A stretch of 64,000 bases of DNA from Acidobacteriota bacterium (GTDB lineage: Bacteria; Acidobacteriota; Terriglobia; Acidiferrales; UBA7541), in contig PLUM01000113.1 of NCBI GenBank assembly GCA_003165465.1, positions 37,196 to 101,195 on the forward strand, read 5' to 3'. The notes under the pieces were generated by a model that searched no databases, was not told the DNA's origin, and worked only from the letters and a program-made list of their open reading frames with translations. Shown in pieces: positions 15,686 through 25,272 of this stretch. The first letter of the stretch is position 1, and every line of letters starts with the position of its first letter. The translations under genes and the position numbers were made by a program.

Positions 15686-16555
15686 ATGGAACAAATGAAA
15701 ACGGATAGACAAATACATTTCGCACCAAAAGCGATCCTGTGTCCCCTGGACCTGAGCGCCGCCTCGCCGGCGGTATTGAGATGGGCTCGCCTGTTCGTGG
15801 AGATTTACTGGGCAAAATTGGAAGTTCTGTACGCGGAATGGCCGGAATACCCACCCTACTTCCTTTCATCCCAGCTAGACGAGTTGGAAGCGAAAGCCGA
15901 GCATCATCGCGCCGTGTTGGGTCAGGAACTTGCCGGGATCGCTCGTGAAACGCTCGGGCCGAATCTTTCCCCTGAGATTACCGTTCTGGAGGGCTATCCG
16001 GTGGAAACGATTCTCGCCCACGCCACATTCACGAAACCCGACCTGATTGTCATGGGGAGTCACGGGCGTAGCGGCATCAACCGGCTGCGGTTAGGCTCCG
16101 TTGCGGAGAATGTGGCCCGAACGGCTTTGACGCCTATCCTGATCGCCAAGGCTCGCGCGGACGGCGCACCCGCCAAAATTTCCCGAGTGCTTTGCCCGGT
16201 TAACCTTACCGATTCGGCGCACCCGGGCCTGGAGATAGCGGCGGAAATAGCGCGCGCTTTCCGGGCGCAACTCGTGGTCTTACATGCTGTCGAGGAGGGC
16301 ACTTTTGATTTAAGCTCAAAGCGCCAGGAACTCTGCCAGTGGGTTCCGGAGGACGTTCGAACCCGTTGCGATATGATCGAAATCGTCCGTCACGGGAATG
16401 CGGCGGAACAAATCCTGCTGGCGGCTCGGGACCAGGCGGCCGATTTGATCGTTCTGGAAGCCGGGCGCCGCCCATTCCTGGACTTTACGATTCCGGGCAC
16501 CACCGCGGAGCGAGTGATACGCCATGCGGACTCCGCAGTATTGGTAGTTCCCTGA
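15686..16555 (+). CDS. Tandem universal stress protein
   Basis: Protein of 289 residues with two UspA domains (about 13-153 and 163-289). The first has the ATP-binding signature GSHGRSGINRLRLGSVAENV. The second has a degenerate version (LEAGRRPFLDF...GTTAERVIRHADSAVLVVP). Such tandem proteins are cytoplasmic and respond to nutrient, redox or respiratory stress. It is followed closely by a small membrane protein and a DUF302 protein, apparently one transcription unit. Confidence 0.9.
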   Translation: MEQMKTDRQIHFAPKAILCPLDLSAASPAVLRWARLFVEIYWAKLEVLYAEWPEYPPYFLSSQLDELEAKAEHHRAVLGQELAGIARETLGPNLSPEITVLEGYPVETILAHATFTKPDLIVMGSHGRSGINRLRLGSVAENVARTALTPILIAKARADGAPAKISRVLCPVNLTDSAHPGLEIAAEIARAFRAQLVVLHAVEEGTFDLSSKRQELCQWVPEDVRTRCDMIEIVRHGNAAEQILLAARDQAADLIVLEAGRRPFLDFTIPGTTAERVIRHADSAVLVVP

Positions 16556-16572
16556 AGAAACGAGGCTGCAAT

Positions 16573-16764
16573 ATGCACGATGCGTTGAAGTTGCTTATTT
16601 TTATGCTTGGTTACGTGGTCCTGATGAAGTGGCTGTTGCCGTGGCTAGGCATTCCAACATGCATGTCGGGAGCGTGCAGCGTCCCGGCACGCCGAAAATC
16701 CGAAATAGAGCAAGAGTCTGAAGATTTAAGCAACGAGATCGGCAAACCGACTCCTGAAAGGTAA
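16573..16764 (+). CDS. Small membrane protein with a Cys-rich linker
   Basis: A 63-residue protein: one N-terminal hydrophobic helix (ALKLLIFMLGYVVLMKWLLP), a short segment TCMSGAC with two cysteines, and a charged tail. It begins 18 bases after the universal stress gene (a GAGG box lies between) and ends nine bases before the DUF302 gene, so it is almost certainly co-transcribed. The cysteine pair could be redox-active or bind metal; there is no direct evidence. Confidence 0.6.
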   Translation: MHDALKLLIFMLGYVVLMKWLLPWLGIPTCMSGACSVPARRKSEIEQESEDLSNEIGKPTPER

Positions 16765-16773
16765 AATAATTTT

Positions 16774-17190
16774 ATGCCATCCACCAAAACGACCGATTAT
16801 GGCGATGTTCGTCCAACGAAGTTGCCTTTCGACGAAGCCCTCGCTCAGATGGAAGCTGCGTTGAAGAAGGAGGGATTCGGCGTTCTCTGCCAAATCGACA
16901 TTCAGGCCAAACTGAAAGAAAAGCTGGGAGTTGAATTCCCGAGGTATGTCATCCTCGGTGCGTGCAACCCGACCCTCGCGCTGCAAGCTCTTCAAAAGGA
17001 CATGAATCTTGGCCTTTTGTTGCCTTGCAATGCCGTGGTGTATGAGGAGGGCGGCCAAGTACACGTCGGTGCTGTTGATGCCGTGAAAATGCTTTCCGTG
17101 ACCAATCACCCTGAAATGGAAGAATTGGCGCGGATGATCAATGAAAAACTCCGGCGCGTATTGGACACCGTTCAGCAGCCATCCAAATAG
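16774..17190 (+). CDS. DUF302 domain protein
   Basis: Protein of 138 residues spanning one DUF302 domain, with PFDEALAQMEAALKKEGFGV, LGACNPTLALQAL and LLPCNAVVYEEGGQVHVGAV. DUF302 proteins are small, cytoplasmic and often encoded near sulfur-metabolism, stress or metal-resistance genes; no activity is established. Neighbours (USP, Cys-containing membrane peptide) fit a stress-linked unit. Confidence 0.88.
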   Translation: MPSTKTTDYGDVRPTKLPFDEALAQMEAALKKEGFGVLCQIDIQAKLKEKLGVEFPRYVILGACNPTLALQALQKDMNLGLLLPCNAVVYEEGGQVHVGAVDAVKMLSVTNHPEMEELARMINEKLRRVLDTVQQPSK

Positions 17191-17263
17191 GAAGGTTTGC
17201 GATGCAGGTCTTGAATCATGCACTGGTGCGGGGCGTTCCCGAGCGCCTGTCTCAATTCCAGAT

Positions 17264-17998
17264 ATGGAGGCTGCCTTGAAATCGACGTTTGACGCAATCG
17301 CATTCGGCGCGCATCCCGACGACCTCGAGGCCGTCATGGGCGGCACAGCGGTCAAACTGGCGCGAAACGGTTTCTCCGTGCTCTTCGTAGACCTGTGCGA
17401 TGGCGAACCGGCCCGACATGCGGCGCGCGGAGAGCGCCAAAAGCAAGCGGTCAAGGCAGCCGAGATTCTGGGAGTCGAGCGCACAATACTGACGCTTCAG
17501 GATCGATTGATCGCCGACACCGTCGAAGCCAGATTGCAAGTTGCCCGGCTAATACGCGAGCATCGGCCGCGCATGGTGTTCACAACCGCCGGCGCGGGCG
17601 TTCACCCCGATCACAAGGCCGTGACGGACATCGTCACGAATGGCGTGTTCTACGCCCGGTTGCCAAAATGGCAGGAAATCCCCGGTGGAGAGTTCTTGAA
17701 GGACACCGAACCCCATGAGATTCAGCGCCTCTTTTTCGGACACTGCCGGATGGAGCCAGCCTGGGACCGGTTCGATTTTGCCGTCGATGTGAGCGATGTA
17801 TACGACCTGAAAGTCTCGGCCCTTCGTGCCTACGAGTCCGTATTCAGCGGCGACCAAGCGACGTTGCTCGACAAATACCATGCCGAGGATCGCTACGTGG
17901 GCAGCCTTGTCGGCGTGCAACATGCGGAGGCGTTTCGCTCGCGCAGCCCGCTGTCGGTGGCCGGTCCGGAAGTTTTCTTGAAGACACGGTTCGGATGA
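17264..17998 (+). CDS. PIG-L/LmbE-family deacetylase (BshB-like)
   Basis: From the ATG at 17264, 244 residues. The metal-binding motif AHPDDLEAVMGG near the N-terminus and GVHPDHKAV at about residue 110 are the two diagnostic blocks of zinc-dependent GlcNAc deacetylases of the PIG-L family. The text between them (VLFVDLCDGEPARHAARGER, AAEILGVER) most resembles BshB1-type enzymes of bacillithiol biosynthesis. No bshA or bshC is nearby, so the substrate is uncertain. An upstream in-frame start overlapping the DUF302 gene is less likely. Confidence 0.82.
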   Translation: MEAALKSTFDAIAFGAHPDDLEAVMGGTAVKLARNGFSVLFVDLCDGEPARHAARGERQKQAVKAAEILGVERTILTLQDRLIADTVEARLQVARLIREHRPRMVFTTAGAGVHPDHKAVTDIVTNGVFYARLPKWQEIPGGEFLKDTEPHEIQRLFFGHCRMEPAWDRFDFAVDVSDVYDLKVSALRAYESVFSGDQATLLDKYHAEDRYVGSLVGVQHAEAFRSRSPLSVAGPEVFLKTRFG

Positions 17999-18094
17999 TT
18001 CCTTTCGAAGACTCAACCTTCGCGTAATATATAGGAACATTGAGGCCAGATTTAATGTTTCGCTTTATGTTCGCCTTTGTGTATAATCCCGCCC

Positions 18095-18649
18095 ATGCGA
18101 ACTCACGCCCTCAAGAAGCTGCTTTCGTTGACGTTCTACTCGCTGCCTTTATTTGCGTTTGCCGCGAATTTTACAGAGCCGCGCGCGGCAGTTATGGCGC
18201 CTCAAAGAACGGCGAACGTCTCCCTCCCGGTCAATCCGCCGGTGAAGGTGATCATCTACAAGGGCCGCCGGGAAGAACTCGCGAGCCTGTCTCGCGTTCC
18301 GGCCATTCCCTCAAAGCCTCTCAAACTGCCGGGTGACAAACCGACCGCGCGGGAAGTGCAGGCATACGTCCAAAAACAGGCCCGGGAACACGGCGTCAAT
18401 CCAGCGCTCGCCCTGTGGATCGTCCAGCACGAATCGCAGTTCAATCCGCACGCCAAGGGCGATGGAGAAGCGAGCCGGGGACTCTGGCAAATTTCAAAAA
18501 TTTATCATCCCGAGGTATCGGACGCGGTGGCCTTCAATATCGCGTCCAGCACGGAGTGGAGCCTGGAGCGCATTCGATCGGGAAAGGTAAAGGAGTGGTC
18601 CACGTACCGGTTTTGCAGGACTTTGTACGAGGATTGCCCATTTAAGTAG
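18095..18649 (+). CDS. Exported lytic transglycosylase (SLT domain)
   Basis: From the ATG at 18095, 184 residues. An N-terminal signal peptide (LKKLLSLTFYSLPLFAFAA) is followed by a proline-rich linker. The SLT-type catalytic domain occupies about residues 85-184, with the catalytic glutamate in ALWIVQHESQFNPHAKGDGE and the downstream SRGLWQISKIYH block. It should cleave peptidoglycan in the periplasm. The domain is short at the C-terminus compared with most family members. Confidence 0.8.
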   Translation: MRTHALKKLLSLTFYSLPLFAFAANFTEPRAAVMAPQRTANVSLPVNPPVKVIIYKGRREELASLSRVPAIPSKPLKLPGDKPTAREVQAYVQKQAREHGVNPALALWIVQHESQFNPHAKGDGEASRGLWQISKIYHPEVSDAVAFNIASSTEWSLERIRSGKVKEWSTYRFCRTLYEDCPFK

Positions 18650-18674
18650 CGCAGGCTGTTCAGCCTGTGCTACT
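18645..18674. repeat. Family B extragenic palindrome
   Basis: AGTAGCGCAGGCTG-TT-CAGCCTGTGCTACT forms an almost perfect 14-pair hairpin starting at the stop codon of the transglycosylase gene. It may act as its terminator. It belongs to the same family as the elements at 30929, 45839 and 52691. Confidence 0.75.
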
Positions 18675-18780
18675 AAAATCAATTTCTAGGATGAAGCCGT
18701 GGTGGTCTGGACGGGCAACTTTGCGGTTTCCCATGCGGCAAATCCGCCGGCATTCGCGTTTGATCGGCCTACGGAGTGTG

Positions 18781-19437
18781 TTACTTCGGCTGCGGAACAA
18801 TCCGTAGATAAGGCCGGGGAGCCTTCCAGCCGCCGGGATACTGCTGCTTGGCTTCTTCCTCGGACACGGAAGGCAGAATGATCACGTCGTCGCCCTGCTT
18901 CCAGTTTACGGGCGTGGCCACCTTGTGCTTGGCCGTGAGCTGCATGGAATCGAGCACGCGCAGCACTTCGTCGAAGTTGCGGCCGGTGCTCATCGGGTAG
19001 ACGAGCATCAACTTGACCTTCTTGTCCGGACCGATCACAAACACTGTGCGAACGGTTGCGTTGGTGGCGGCGGTGCGGCCTTCGGACGTATCGCCGGCGC
19101 TGGCCGGCAGCATGTCATAGAGCTTGGCCACCTTGAGTTCCGGATCGCCGATCATCGGGTATTTCACTTTGGAGCCTTGCGTCTCTTCGATGTCGGAGGC
19201 CCACTTGGCGTGGCTGCTCACGGGGTCCACGCTCAGGCCAATGATCTTGCAATTACGCTTCTCGAATTCCGGCTGCAGCTTGGCCATGTAGCCCAGCTCC
19301 GTGGTGCACACCGGCGTAAAATCCTTGGGATGCGAAAACAGGATGGCCCAGCCATTGCCGATCCATTGGTGGAAATCAATCACTCCCTGCGAGGTTTCGG
19401 CGCTGAAATTGGGCGCTTCATCGTTAATACGCAACAT
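18781..19437 (-). CDS. 1-Cys peroxiredoxin (Prx6-type)
   Basis: From the ATG at 19437 (AGGAG box) 218 residues. The peroxidatic cysteine lies in FSHPKDFTPVCTTELGYMAK, the PxxxTxxC motif. The C-terminal extension (VATPVNWKQGDDVIILPSVS) and PRPYLRIVPQ are characteristic of Prx6/AhpC-TSA long forms, and no resolving cysteine is seen at the usual C-terminal position. It reduces peroxides in the cytoplasm. It is monocistronic. Confidence 0.93.
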   Translation of the reverse strand: MLRINDEAPNFSAETSQGVIDFHQWIGNGWAILFSHPKDFTPVCTTELGYMAKLQPEFEKRNCKIIGLSVDPVSSHAKWASDIEETQGSKVKYPMIGDPELKVAKLYDMLPASAGDTSEGRTAATNATVRTVFVIGPDKKVKLMLVYPMSTGRNFDEVLRVLDSMQLTAKHKVATPVNWKQGDDVIILPSVSEEEAKQQYPGGWKAPRPYLRIVPQPK

Positions 19438-20078
19438 TTTTTGGTCTCCTGGCCTGGCGTTCTTCGAGGCCGAGCGTTTTTGAACCTTCCTTCCAATCGA
19501 AACGTGCGAATGGCATATCGCTCGCCATCTAAAATTCTCGATTTGGAAATCCGGTTCGCGCATTTTACTCTTGTCCTGCCCTCGACACAACCCATATGCC
19601 AGCGCCTCCATCACCCCCCGGAGGGCGAGCCTTTGGAATCGCAAAAGCTTTGTAATCAAGAACCTAAGTACCATTGAACGCCAATGCGGGTGGGATATGC
19701 TACCGATGGGTTGGGAAATTAAAGAATATCCTCGTTCATCCGATATTCAGTATTGAGCGTCCGGGAAGTAGGGTGCCCGCTGGAAGAGATCCAGAAGCCA
19801 AATCACACGGAATCATGACTTTGCTTGCTCACAGGGATATCGAAGTCGCGGTTGAGTCGATTTTTGAGGCGCTACCTGATCCGGTGATATTGGCCGATTC
19901 GGAAGGGCGCAACGGAATCATTGTGCAATAGTCCGTTCATTTCTGACTCCATCTTCCCAACGATAATCCATTGAGCACACCAAACTACGGAACTACCAGT
20001 GCATAAGGCTATTTTGCTTATCATTGATAGACGGCAGCGTCACTTTGAAACAGGCTTCTCCGCCGCAGGAGTTTCACA
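19438..20078. other. Intergenic region with a possible PAS-domain fragment
   Basis: No complete gene is visible in these 641 bases. Between 19815 and 19931 a plus-strand frame reads AVESIFEALPDPVILADSEG before a stop eleven bases later, resembling the first strand-helix of a PAS sensor domain. It may be a remnant of a sensor kinase whose other parts have been deleted. The similarity is short and could be chance. Confidence 0.3.
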
Positions 20079-21041
20079 ATGAAACGTAACTGGATTTCGC
20101 GACTCGGCGACATCAACAAAGAGCTGCTCCTCATTCTCTCGATCATCGGAGCTGCGGGAATCGTCAACTTCTTTATTGCGGGGCAGCGTCTGGTTCTGAC
20201 GTTTTACAATTTGCCGACACTCATGGCCGCGTATTATTTTGGCCGGCGGCGCGCCGTGGAGGCGGCAGTGGCCTCCATCCTTTTTGTCGTCTGGCTGAAC
20301 CTGATGAACCCCATGGCCCTGGGTGGAGCGAATGAGTGGAGGACGCAAGGGCTTTTAGGCTGGTCCGACCTGACAGTCTGGGCGGGGTTCCTGCTGATTT
20401 CAGCCTATGCTACGGGGAGCCTCTACGAGATTGGCGAGCGAAGGCTGACGGAACTGCGGGAGACGTACTACGGCGTGCTGCAAATCCTGAATCAGTTCAT
20501 CGGCAATGACAAATTCACGCAGAACCATTCTTACCGGGTATCCGTCTATGCGACGGCCATTGCAGCCGAGATGCGCATGCCGGAACAGCAAATCGAGGAC
20601 GTGCGCGCGGCGGCCCTGCTGCACGATATCGGCAAACTCGAAGTCAGCCGCGACATCCTTTACAAAGCCGCGCGCCTCGACGACAGCGAGGTGCGGGAAA
20701 TGAACACGCACGTCGAAAAAGGCGTGAAGTTCCTCAGCCCGGTTGGCGGCTCGCTTCGCCGCGTTTTGCCCATCATTCTCGCGCACCATGACAAGTTTGA
20801 CGGCTCGGGCCATCATTCAGCAAAGGGCGCGGAAATTCCCATCGAGGCCCGTGTCATCGCCGTCGCCGATGCCTACGACGCAATGACCAGCGATCGCCCC
20901 TACCGCAAAGGAATGACACCGATCGAGGGACGCGACAACATCCTGAAAAGCGCGGGCACCGATTTCGATCCCACGATTGTCAAAGCGTTCGAGTCCGCCT
21001 TTCGCAAACAACGATTGGAAGTCCCCGAAGTCATGGTGTAA
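20079..21041 (+). CDS. Membrane-anchored HD-GYP-like phosphohydrolase
   Basis: Protein of 320 residues with AGGAG upstream. The N-terminus has three to four hydrophobic segments (LLLILSIIGAAGIVNFFIAG; AAVASILFVVWLNLM; WAGFLLISAYATG). Residues about 145-310 form an HD domain: NHSYRVSVYATAIA, LLHDIGKLEV, an HH pair in ILAHHDKFDGSGHH, and VIAVADAYDAMTSDRPYRKG. The usual G-Y-P of cyclic-di-GMP phosphodiesterases is replaced by G-H-H, so c-di-GMP activity is uncertain. It most likely signals through a cyclic dinucleotide at the membrane. Confidence 0.85.
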   Translation: MKRNWISRLGDINKELLLILSIIGAAGIVNFFIAGQRLVLTFYNLPTLMAAYYFGRRRAVEAAVASILFVVWLNLMNPMALGGANEWRTQGLLGWSDLTVWAGFLLISAYATGSLYEIGERRLTELRETYYGVLQILNQFIGNDKFTQNHSYRVSVYATAIAAEMRMPEQQIEDVRAAALLHDIGKLEVSRDILYKAARLDDSEVREMNTHVEKGVKFLSPVGGSLRRVLPIILAHHDKFDGSGHHSAKGAEIPIEARVIAVADAYDAMTSDRPYRKGMTPIEGRDNILKSAGTDFDPTIVKAFESAFRKQRLEVPEVMV

Positions 21042-21182
21042 CAGGTTGCGGAAAAAGTCCCTAATTCCGTCAATCCTAGCGAAACGAGGAATCTCTCTTC
21101 GTTCCACGCCCAAGAAAAGAAAGAGGGATTCCTCGCTTCGCTCGGAATGACAAAAGGCCTGGGAGACTTTTTCCGCAACCTG
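21042..21182. repeat. Family A dispersed inverted repeat, complete element
   Basis: Outer arms CAGGTTGCGGAAAAAGTC (21042-21059) and its exact complement at 21165-21182 enclose an inner inverted pair of the GCGAAACGAGGAATCTCTCT type. The 141-base element could fold into one long cruciform. It begins directly after the stop of the HD-domain gene. Confidence 0.85.
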
Positions 21183-21260
21183 CTAAGTCCCCGGGAAGTT
21201 TCCATGGCCATTCTCCGCCACGCTCACCGGCCGCAATCGTCTGACATGGACCAGAAATGA

Positions 21261-21312
21261 AAATGCTCGACACGGCTGGCTGTTTTTTGCCAACCGTGTC
21301 GAGCATTTTTCT
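21261..21312. terminator. Bidirectional intrinsic terminator
   Basis: AAATGCTCGACACGG pairs with CCGTGTCGAGCATTT, extended by TGGC/GCCA around a T-rich loop; a run of T follows on both strands. It sits between the HD-domain gene (plus) and the TonB receptor gene (minus), so it can stop both convergent transcripts. Confidence 0.85.
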
Positions 21313-21377
21313 TTCCGTCAATCGTTAAGCGAACACTTCCCCGTTACTTAAAAGACGTTTGCAACGGGCAAAACAGC

Positions 21378-24300
21378 TTACCAAGTGAACTTTAACGCGA
21401 ACTGAATCTGCCGCGAAGGCGTATCCATCAACGTAATCGCGCCGGGTGAGGAACCATTCGGTTGTCCGTTAGACTGGAGAATCGCGCGATTGTCGTTCGG
21501 CGAATTGAAATTCGGCCGATTCGCGATATTGAAGACTTCCGCCCGGAATTGCGCCTTCAGTGCCTCGTGGATGGGGATGTTCTTAAAGAGTGAAAAATCC
21601 AAATTCAAGAGTCCCGGCCCGATCGCATTATTGCGCCCCGAATTCCCCAGCACGGTGCTGGTCGCTGGCGCTGTGAAACACTGTAGCTTGATATATTGGC
21701 TGGCATTCTGAGGATTGACGGGATTGGCGCAGGCAGCTCCTGGTACCTTGTCCGGGAACTGGTACGGGTCCGTCGTACCCATTCCCAGCGGGTCGCCTGC
21801 CACCAGCACCGTAAACGGAGTGCCGGAAGCGATTGTCAAAACGCCCCCGGTTTCCCAATTGCCGAGGATCGCCTTCAAAGGTGTCGCGAAAGAAGACGGC
21901 GTGGGAATGTCCCACTGATAATGCACCGTCAAGTTGTGGCGCTGGTCCTGGTCGGAGAGGCCGCGCCTGCACGCTTTGCAAAACCAGAGCAGTGTGGACA
22001 CGGAGTTCCGGAACGGATCCGAGGCGACGGAACCGCCGCCGGTGTCCATGTTCTTGGAATACGTATAGGCTCCGCCAACCTCGAAAGAGCGACTCATGGC
22101 CTTGTTGAGTTGGACCTGGAGGCCGTTATACCAGTATTGCCCGTCCCACAAAGCCATCTGGGTGCGGCCCATGTACTGATTGAAGACTGCCGGGGCAAGG
22201 CCTGCAGCAGCATTGTAGAAGGCAGGCAGTGCGGGAACGGAGGTCCCATTTACCGTTTCATTCGGGCAGGATTGGATCGTATAAGGCGCTCCGGTGACAG
22301 CCACGGTGGCGGCGACGGGCACGAGCGGTAGAAGACACGGCCACTGGAGCGGGTAAGTGAATGGGCCTTGGGGATTGTTGGCGGCGTTGGGAAAAACAGG
22401 GTTGCTGCCGTACGCGTTCGGGTAAACCATGTTGTTATCGTCCGCCTGGAATCGCATGTGGATGCCGCGGGCACCCACGTAACCAACCATGAAAGTGGTG
22501 TTCGGCGTAAGCTGGCGTTGAATGTTGAAGTTCCACTGCATGACGTAGTTGCGCTTGGGATTGGATTGCATGACGTAGTAGCTGTTGCTGTTGGCGCCCA
22601 GAGCCGCGCCGTAACCGCCGCATGCACTCGCGCAGCCAAGTTGCATCATTCCGCCGGCAGGAGATAGGCTGCCCGCACTGACGGCAATGTTGAACGGCGC
22701 GGTACTATCCACGCCGCTCCCCATTTCCACCGGAAAGGGCAGCACGTCGAACATTCCGAAGCCGCCTGCGACCGAAGTCTTGCCGTTGCTGAATGGATCC
22801 CACGCAAAGCCAACGCGCGGCTCAAAATTCTTTTTGGTTGGATTCATAATATAGGGGCTGCCCGTATAGTTCGGATAAGCCGGTGTGCCGGGCGGATCGC
22901 TCTGCAATACACGAAGGTTCGCAAGTTTTCCGGCCTGTTCGGTGATGATGCTGGCCATTTCGTAACGCAGGCCCACGTTTATGCTGAGATTCGGACGGAG
23001 ATGGATGTCGTCCTGGACATACGCGCCCACAATCCACTGGCGGGTCCCGCGTCCCGTTACCCCACCTGGCACATCCGCATTGATAGCGCCGGTATTATTG
23101 GTAAGGAAATTGTATAGGTTGTTGAATATGATTTGGCCACCCGGGTAGTCCTGACCCAAGCTGTTGCCTTGAAGCCGCTCGAGGTTGCCGCCGAATTTTA
23201 TGGAGTGAATCCCCTTGGTATAAAACAAGTTGTCGTACTCCTGGAAGGAGTTCCAGTGGAACTTAAAAGGGGCATAGGCAGAGAGCCCCCCTACGTAGCC
23301 TGCCAGGCCATCCGAGTTAATGTTGATTCCGCCCAACGTGGATCCGGGGACGAAGCCTAATGAAGTATCGCCAGCCGCGGGATTGATGGCCGTCGCTCCC
23401 GAAGGGGATTCCACGTTGTCACGATTGAAACCGAAGCGGAAAGAATTCAGCAAGGAAGGCGTGAAGACGTGGTTTTCCTCGATCGCCACCATTTCGCGAA
23501 ACATCGGGTTGTGAATCTGCACGGTTTGATACTGATCGGGCTCGCTCTGGGACGCCTTGTCGAACAGGTATGTGCTGAATATCCGGTCCTTTGCGGAAAA
23601 CGTATGGTCCGCCCGGATGATGAAAAAATTCTCCTGAGTATTCTGCATCGACGTAAATACGTATTGCGCTGAGTTAACACCTCGAATATCACCCCGGGTC
23701 GCCAACGGAATAAGCCCGTTGTTGAAAACCTTAAGGGTATTCGGGTCCACTCCGTTCACCGCCCCTACCGCCCCTCCCGTCAGCTGGCACTGAGTTGGTG
23801 TTCCAGTGAAGATACAATTCACGGGGAACGGGTCAGCTACAGTACCTTGGTAGCTGCCGGTAAGGATCCCATTCCGCGCGTCGGTCGAAGGCACGTTGGC
23901 AATGGTCGTGGTCCCGAGCGCCTGAGTCACTCCCTCATAATCGCCAAAGATAAACGTTTTATCCTTTTGAATTGGCCCGCCCGCCGATCCCCCATATTGA
24001 TTCCTGCGAAACGGTGGCTTCGGATTGCCATTCGCGTTATCGATGAAACTTGCCGCGTCCAGCGCGTTGTTGCGGAGAAATTCGTACGCGCTTCCGTGGA
24101 ACTGGTTGGTTCCCGACTTGGTGGTCGCGGTGACGATGCCGCCGGAAGTGCGTCCGTATTCGGTGGAATAGTTGGTGGTCAGGACCGAAAACTCGGCCAC
24201 TGCGTCCGTGCCCAGGTTGCCTCCGAGCACGCTGCCCGGCCCCGCGTTCGCGTAATCGTTGATATTGACGCCATCCAAAAGATAATTGTTTTGCTGCGGG

Positions 24301-24899
24301 CGAGCGCCGGAAATCGTCAGCTCGAGTCCCAGGCCGCGCTTCACTCTGTCACCCGCGTTGATCGGGGGCTGGTTCTGGGAAGCATGTACGCCGGGCTGCA
24401 GAATCGCCAGATCGGTCCACGAACGGCCGTTCAGCGGAAGTTCCGCGACCGTTTTCTGCTCGATGACTCCGCTGATGGTTGCGTTGGCGAGGTTGACCGT
24501 CGGAACCTCGGCCGTCACGACCACCTGCTCATTTAAGCCCCCGACTTGAAGGGAAAGATTCAGAATCAGTTCCTGGCCGACAGTTAATATAATCCCTTTG
24601 CGCACCAGCGTTGAGAAACCCTTCGAGGAGGCCGTAATTTCGTAGCTTCCCGGCTGAAGGTTCGGCACACCGAAGATGCCCTCGGCCCCGGTGACGGCAT
24701 TGGTGGTAATTCCCGTTCCCACGTTGGTGATCGCCAGATCGACGCCAGCCATCTTGGAGCCGGAAGCGTCAGACACCGTGCCCGAGATCGTCGCTCCAAC
24801 CACCTGCGCGGAAACCCGCGCCGGCAGCGCGAAACCGATTAGCACTGCAAGACTCACCGCAATGCACACACACACACGCTTAAACTCTGATCGAATCAT
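21378..24899 (-). CDS. Oar-like TonB-dependent receptor
   Basis: Protein of 1173 residues. A signal peptide (VSLAVLIGFALPARVSAQ) is followed by a carboxypeptidase-regulatory-like Ig domain (about 35-115: ATISGTVSDASGSKMAGVDL), a plug domain (about 130-260: ISGARPQQNNYLLDGVNIND) and a large beta-barrel ending in a final aromatic strand (QIQFALKFTW) for BAM recognition. This architecture is expanded in Acidobacteriota and is used for uptake of large substrates across the outer membrane. It shares strand with the cytochrome gene upstream, 373 bases away. The ligand is unknown. Confidence 0.93.
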   Translation of the reverse strand: MIRSEFKRVCVCIAVSLAVLIGFALPARVSAQVVGATISGTVSDASGSKMAGVDLAITNVGTGITTNAVTGAEGIFGVPNLQPGSYEITASSKGFSTLVRKGIILTVGQELILNLSLQVGGLNEQVVVTAEVPTVNLANATISGVIEQKTVAELPLNGRSWTDLAILQPGVHASQNQPPINAGDRVKRGLGLELTISGARPQQNNYLLDGVNINDYANAGPGSVLGGNLGTDAVAEFSVLTTNYSTEYGRTSGGIVTATTKSGTNQFHGSAYEFLRNNALDAASFIDNANGNPKPPFRRNQYGGSAGGPIQKDKTFIFGDYEGVTQALGTTTIANVPSTDARNGILTGSYQGTVADPFPVNCIFTGTPTQCQLTGGAVGAVNGVDPNTLKVFNNGLIPLATRGDIRGVNSAQYVFTSMQNTQENFFIIRADHTFSAKDRIFSTYLFDKASQSEPDQYQTVQIHNPMFREMVAIEENHVFTPSLLNSFRFGFNRDNVESPSGATAINPAAGDTSLGFVPGSTLGGININSDGLAGYVGGLSAYAPFKFHWNSFQEYDNLFYTKGIHSIKFGGNLERLQGNSLGQDYPGGQIIFNNLYNFLTNNTGAINADVPGGVTGRGTRQWIVGAYVQDDIHLRPNLSINVGLRYEMASIITEQAGKLANLRVLQSDPPGTPAYPNYTGSPYIMNPTKKNFEPRVGFAWDPFSNGKTSVAGGFGMFDVLPFPVEMGSGVDSTAPFNIAVSAGSLSPAGGMMQLGCASACGGYGAALGANSNSYYVMQSNPKRNYVMQWNFNIQRQLTPNTTFMVGYVGARGIHMRFQADDNNMVYPNAYGSNPVFPNAANNPQGPFTYPLQWPCLLPLVPVAATVAVTGAPYTIQSCPNETVNGTSVPALPAFYNAAAGLAPAVFNQYMGRTQMALWDGQYWYNGLQVQLNKAMSRSFEVGGAYTYSKNMDTGGGSVASDPFRNSVSTLLWFCKACRRGLSDQDQRHNLTVHYQWDIPTPSSFATPLKAILGNWETGGVLTIASGTPFTVLVAGDPLGMGTTDPYQFPDKVPGAACANPVNPQNASQYIKLQCFTAPATSTVLGNSGRNNAIGPGLLNLDFSLFKNIPIHEALKAQFRAEVFNIANRPNFNSPNDNRAILQSNGQPNGSSPGAITLMDTPSRQIQFALKFTW

Positions 24900-24992
24900 G
24901 ATTTCCCCACCCCCCTTGAATTTTCAAACCCGCTCCGATGCGGGCCACTTCAAAAACTCGTCCAACTTGCGAAATATTTGCGTGGAACACTG

Positions 24993-25019
24993 ATACTAAA
25001 GCTCTTACTATCCTGTCAA
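24993..25019 (-). promoter_or_regulatory. Possible promoter of the TonB receptor gene
   Basis: On the minus strand TTGACA (25019-25014) is followed after 15 bases by TAGTAT (24998-24993), about 95 bases before the start codon. The spacer is two bases shorter than ideal. Nothing else is recognisable in 24900-25272. Confidence 0.4.
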
Positions 25020-25272
25020 GCTAAATCCACGAGGAAATAATATTTGCAGGCCACGCCATGGTCGCGGAACGCAAACACAAATCCGCGAAATCCATTGTTT
25101 TTCTTGTTTTTTTGACTCAATCACGGAGATAAACAGCGGGAGGAAAGCGGAACAAAATCCATTGGCTATTTGGAAACGGCGCGAAGAGTCGCAGTGACAT
25201 CAAGTGCGGAATGAGCGATCACAGAATCTTGCGGGGGAGAAGCTTTCCGGAGCATCTCCCCCACCACCGCTC

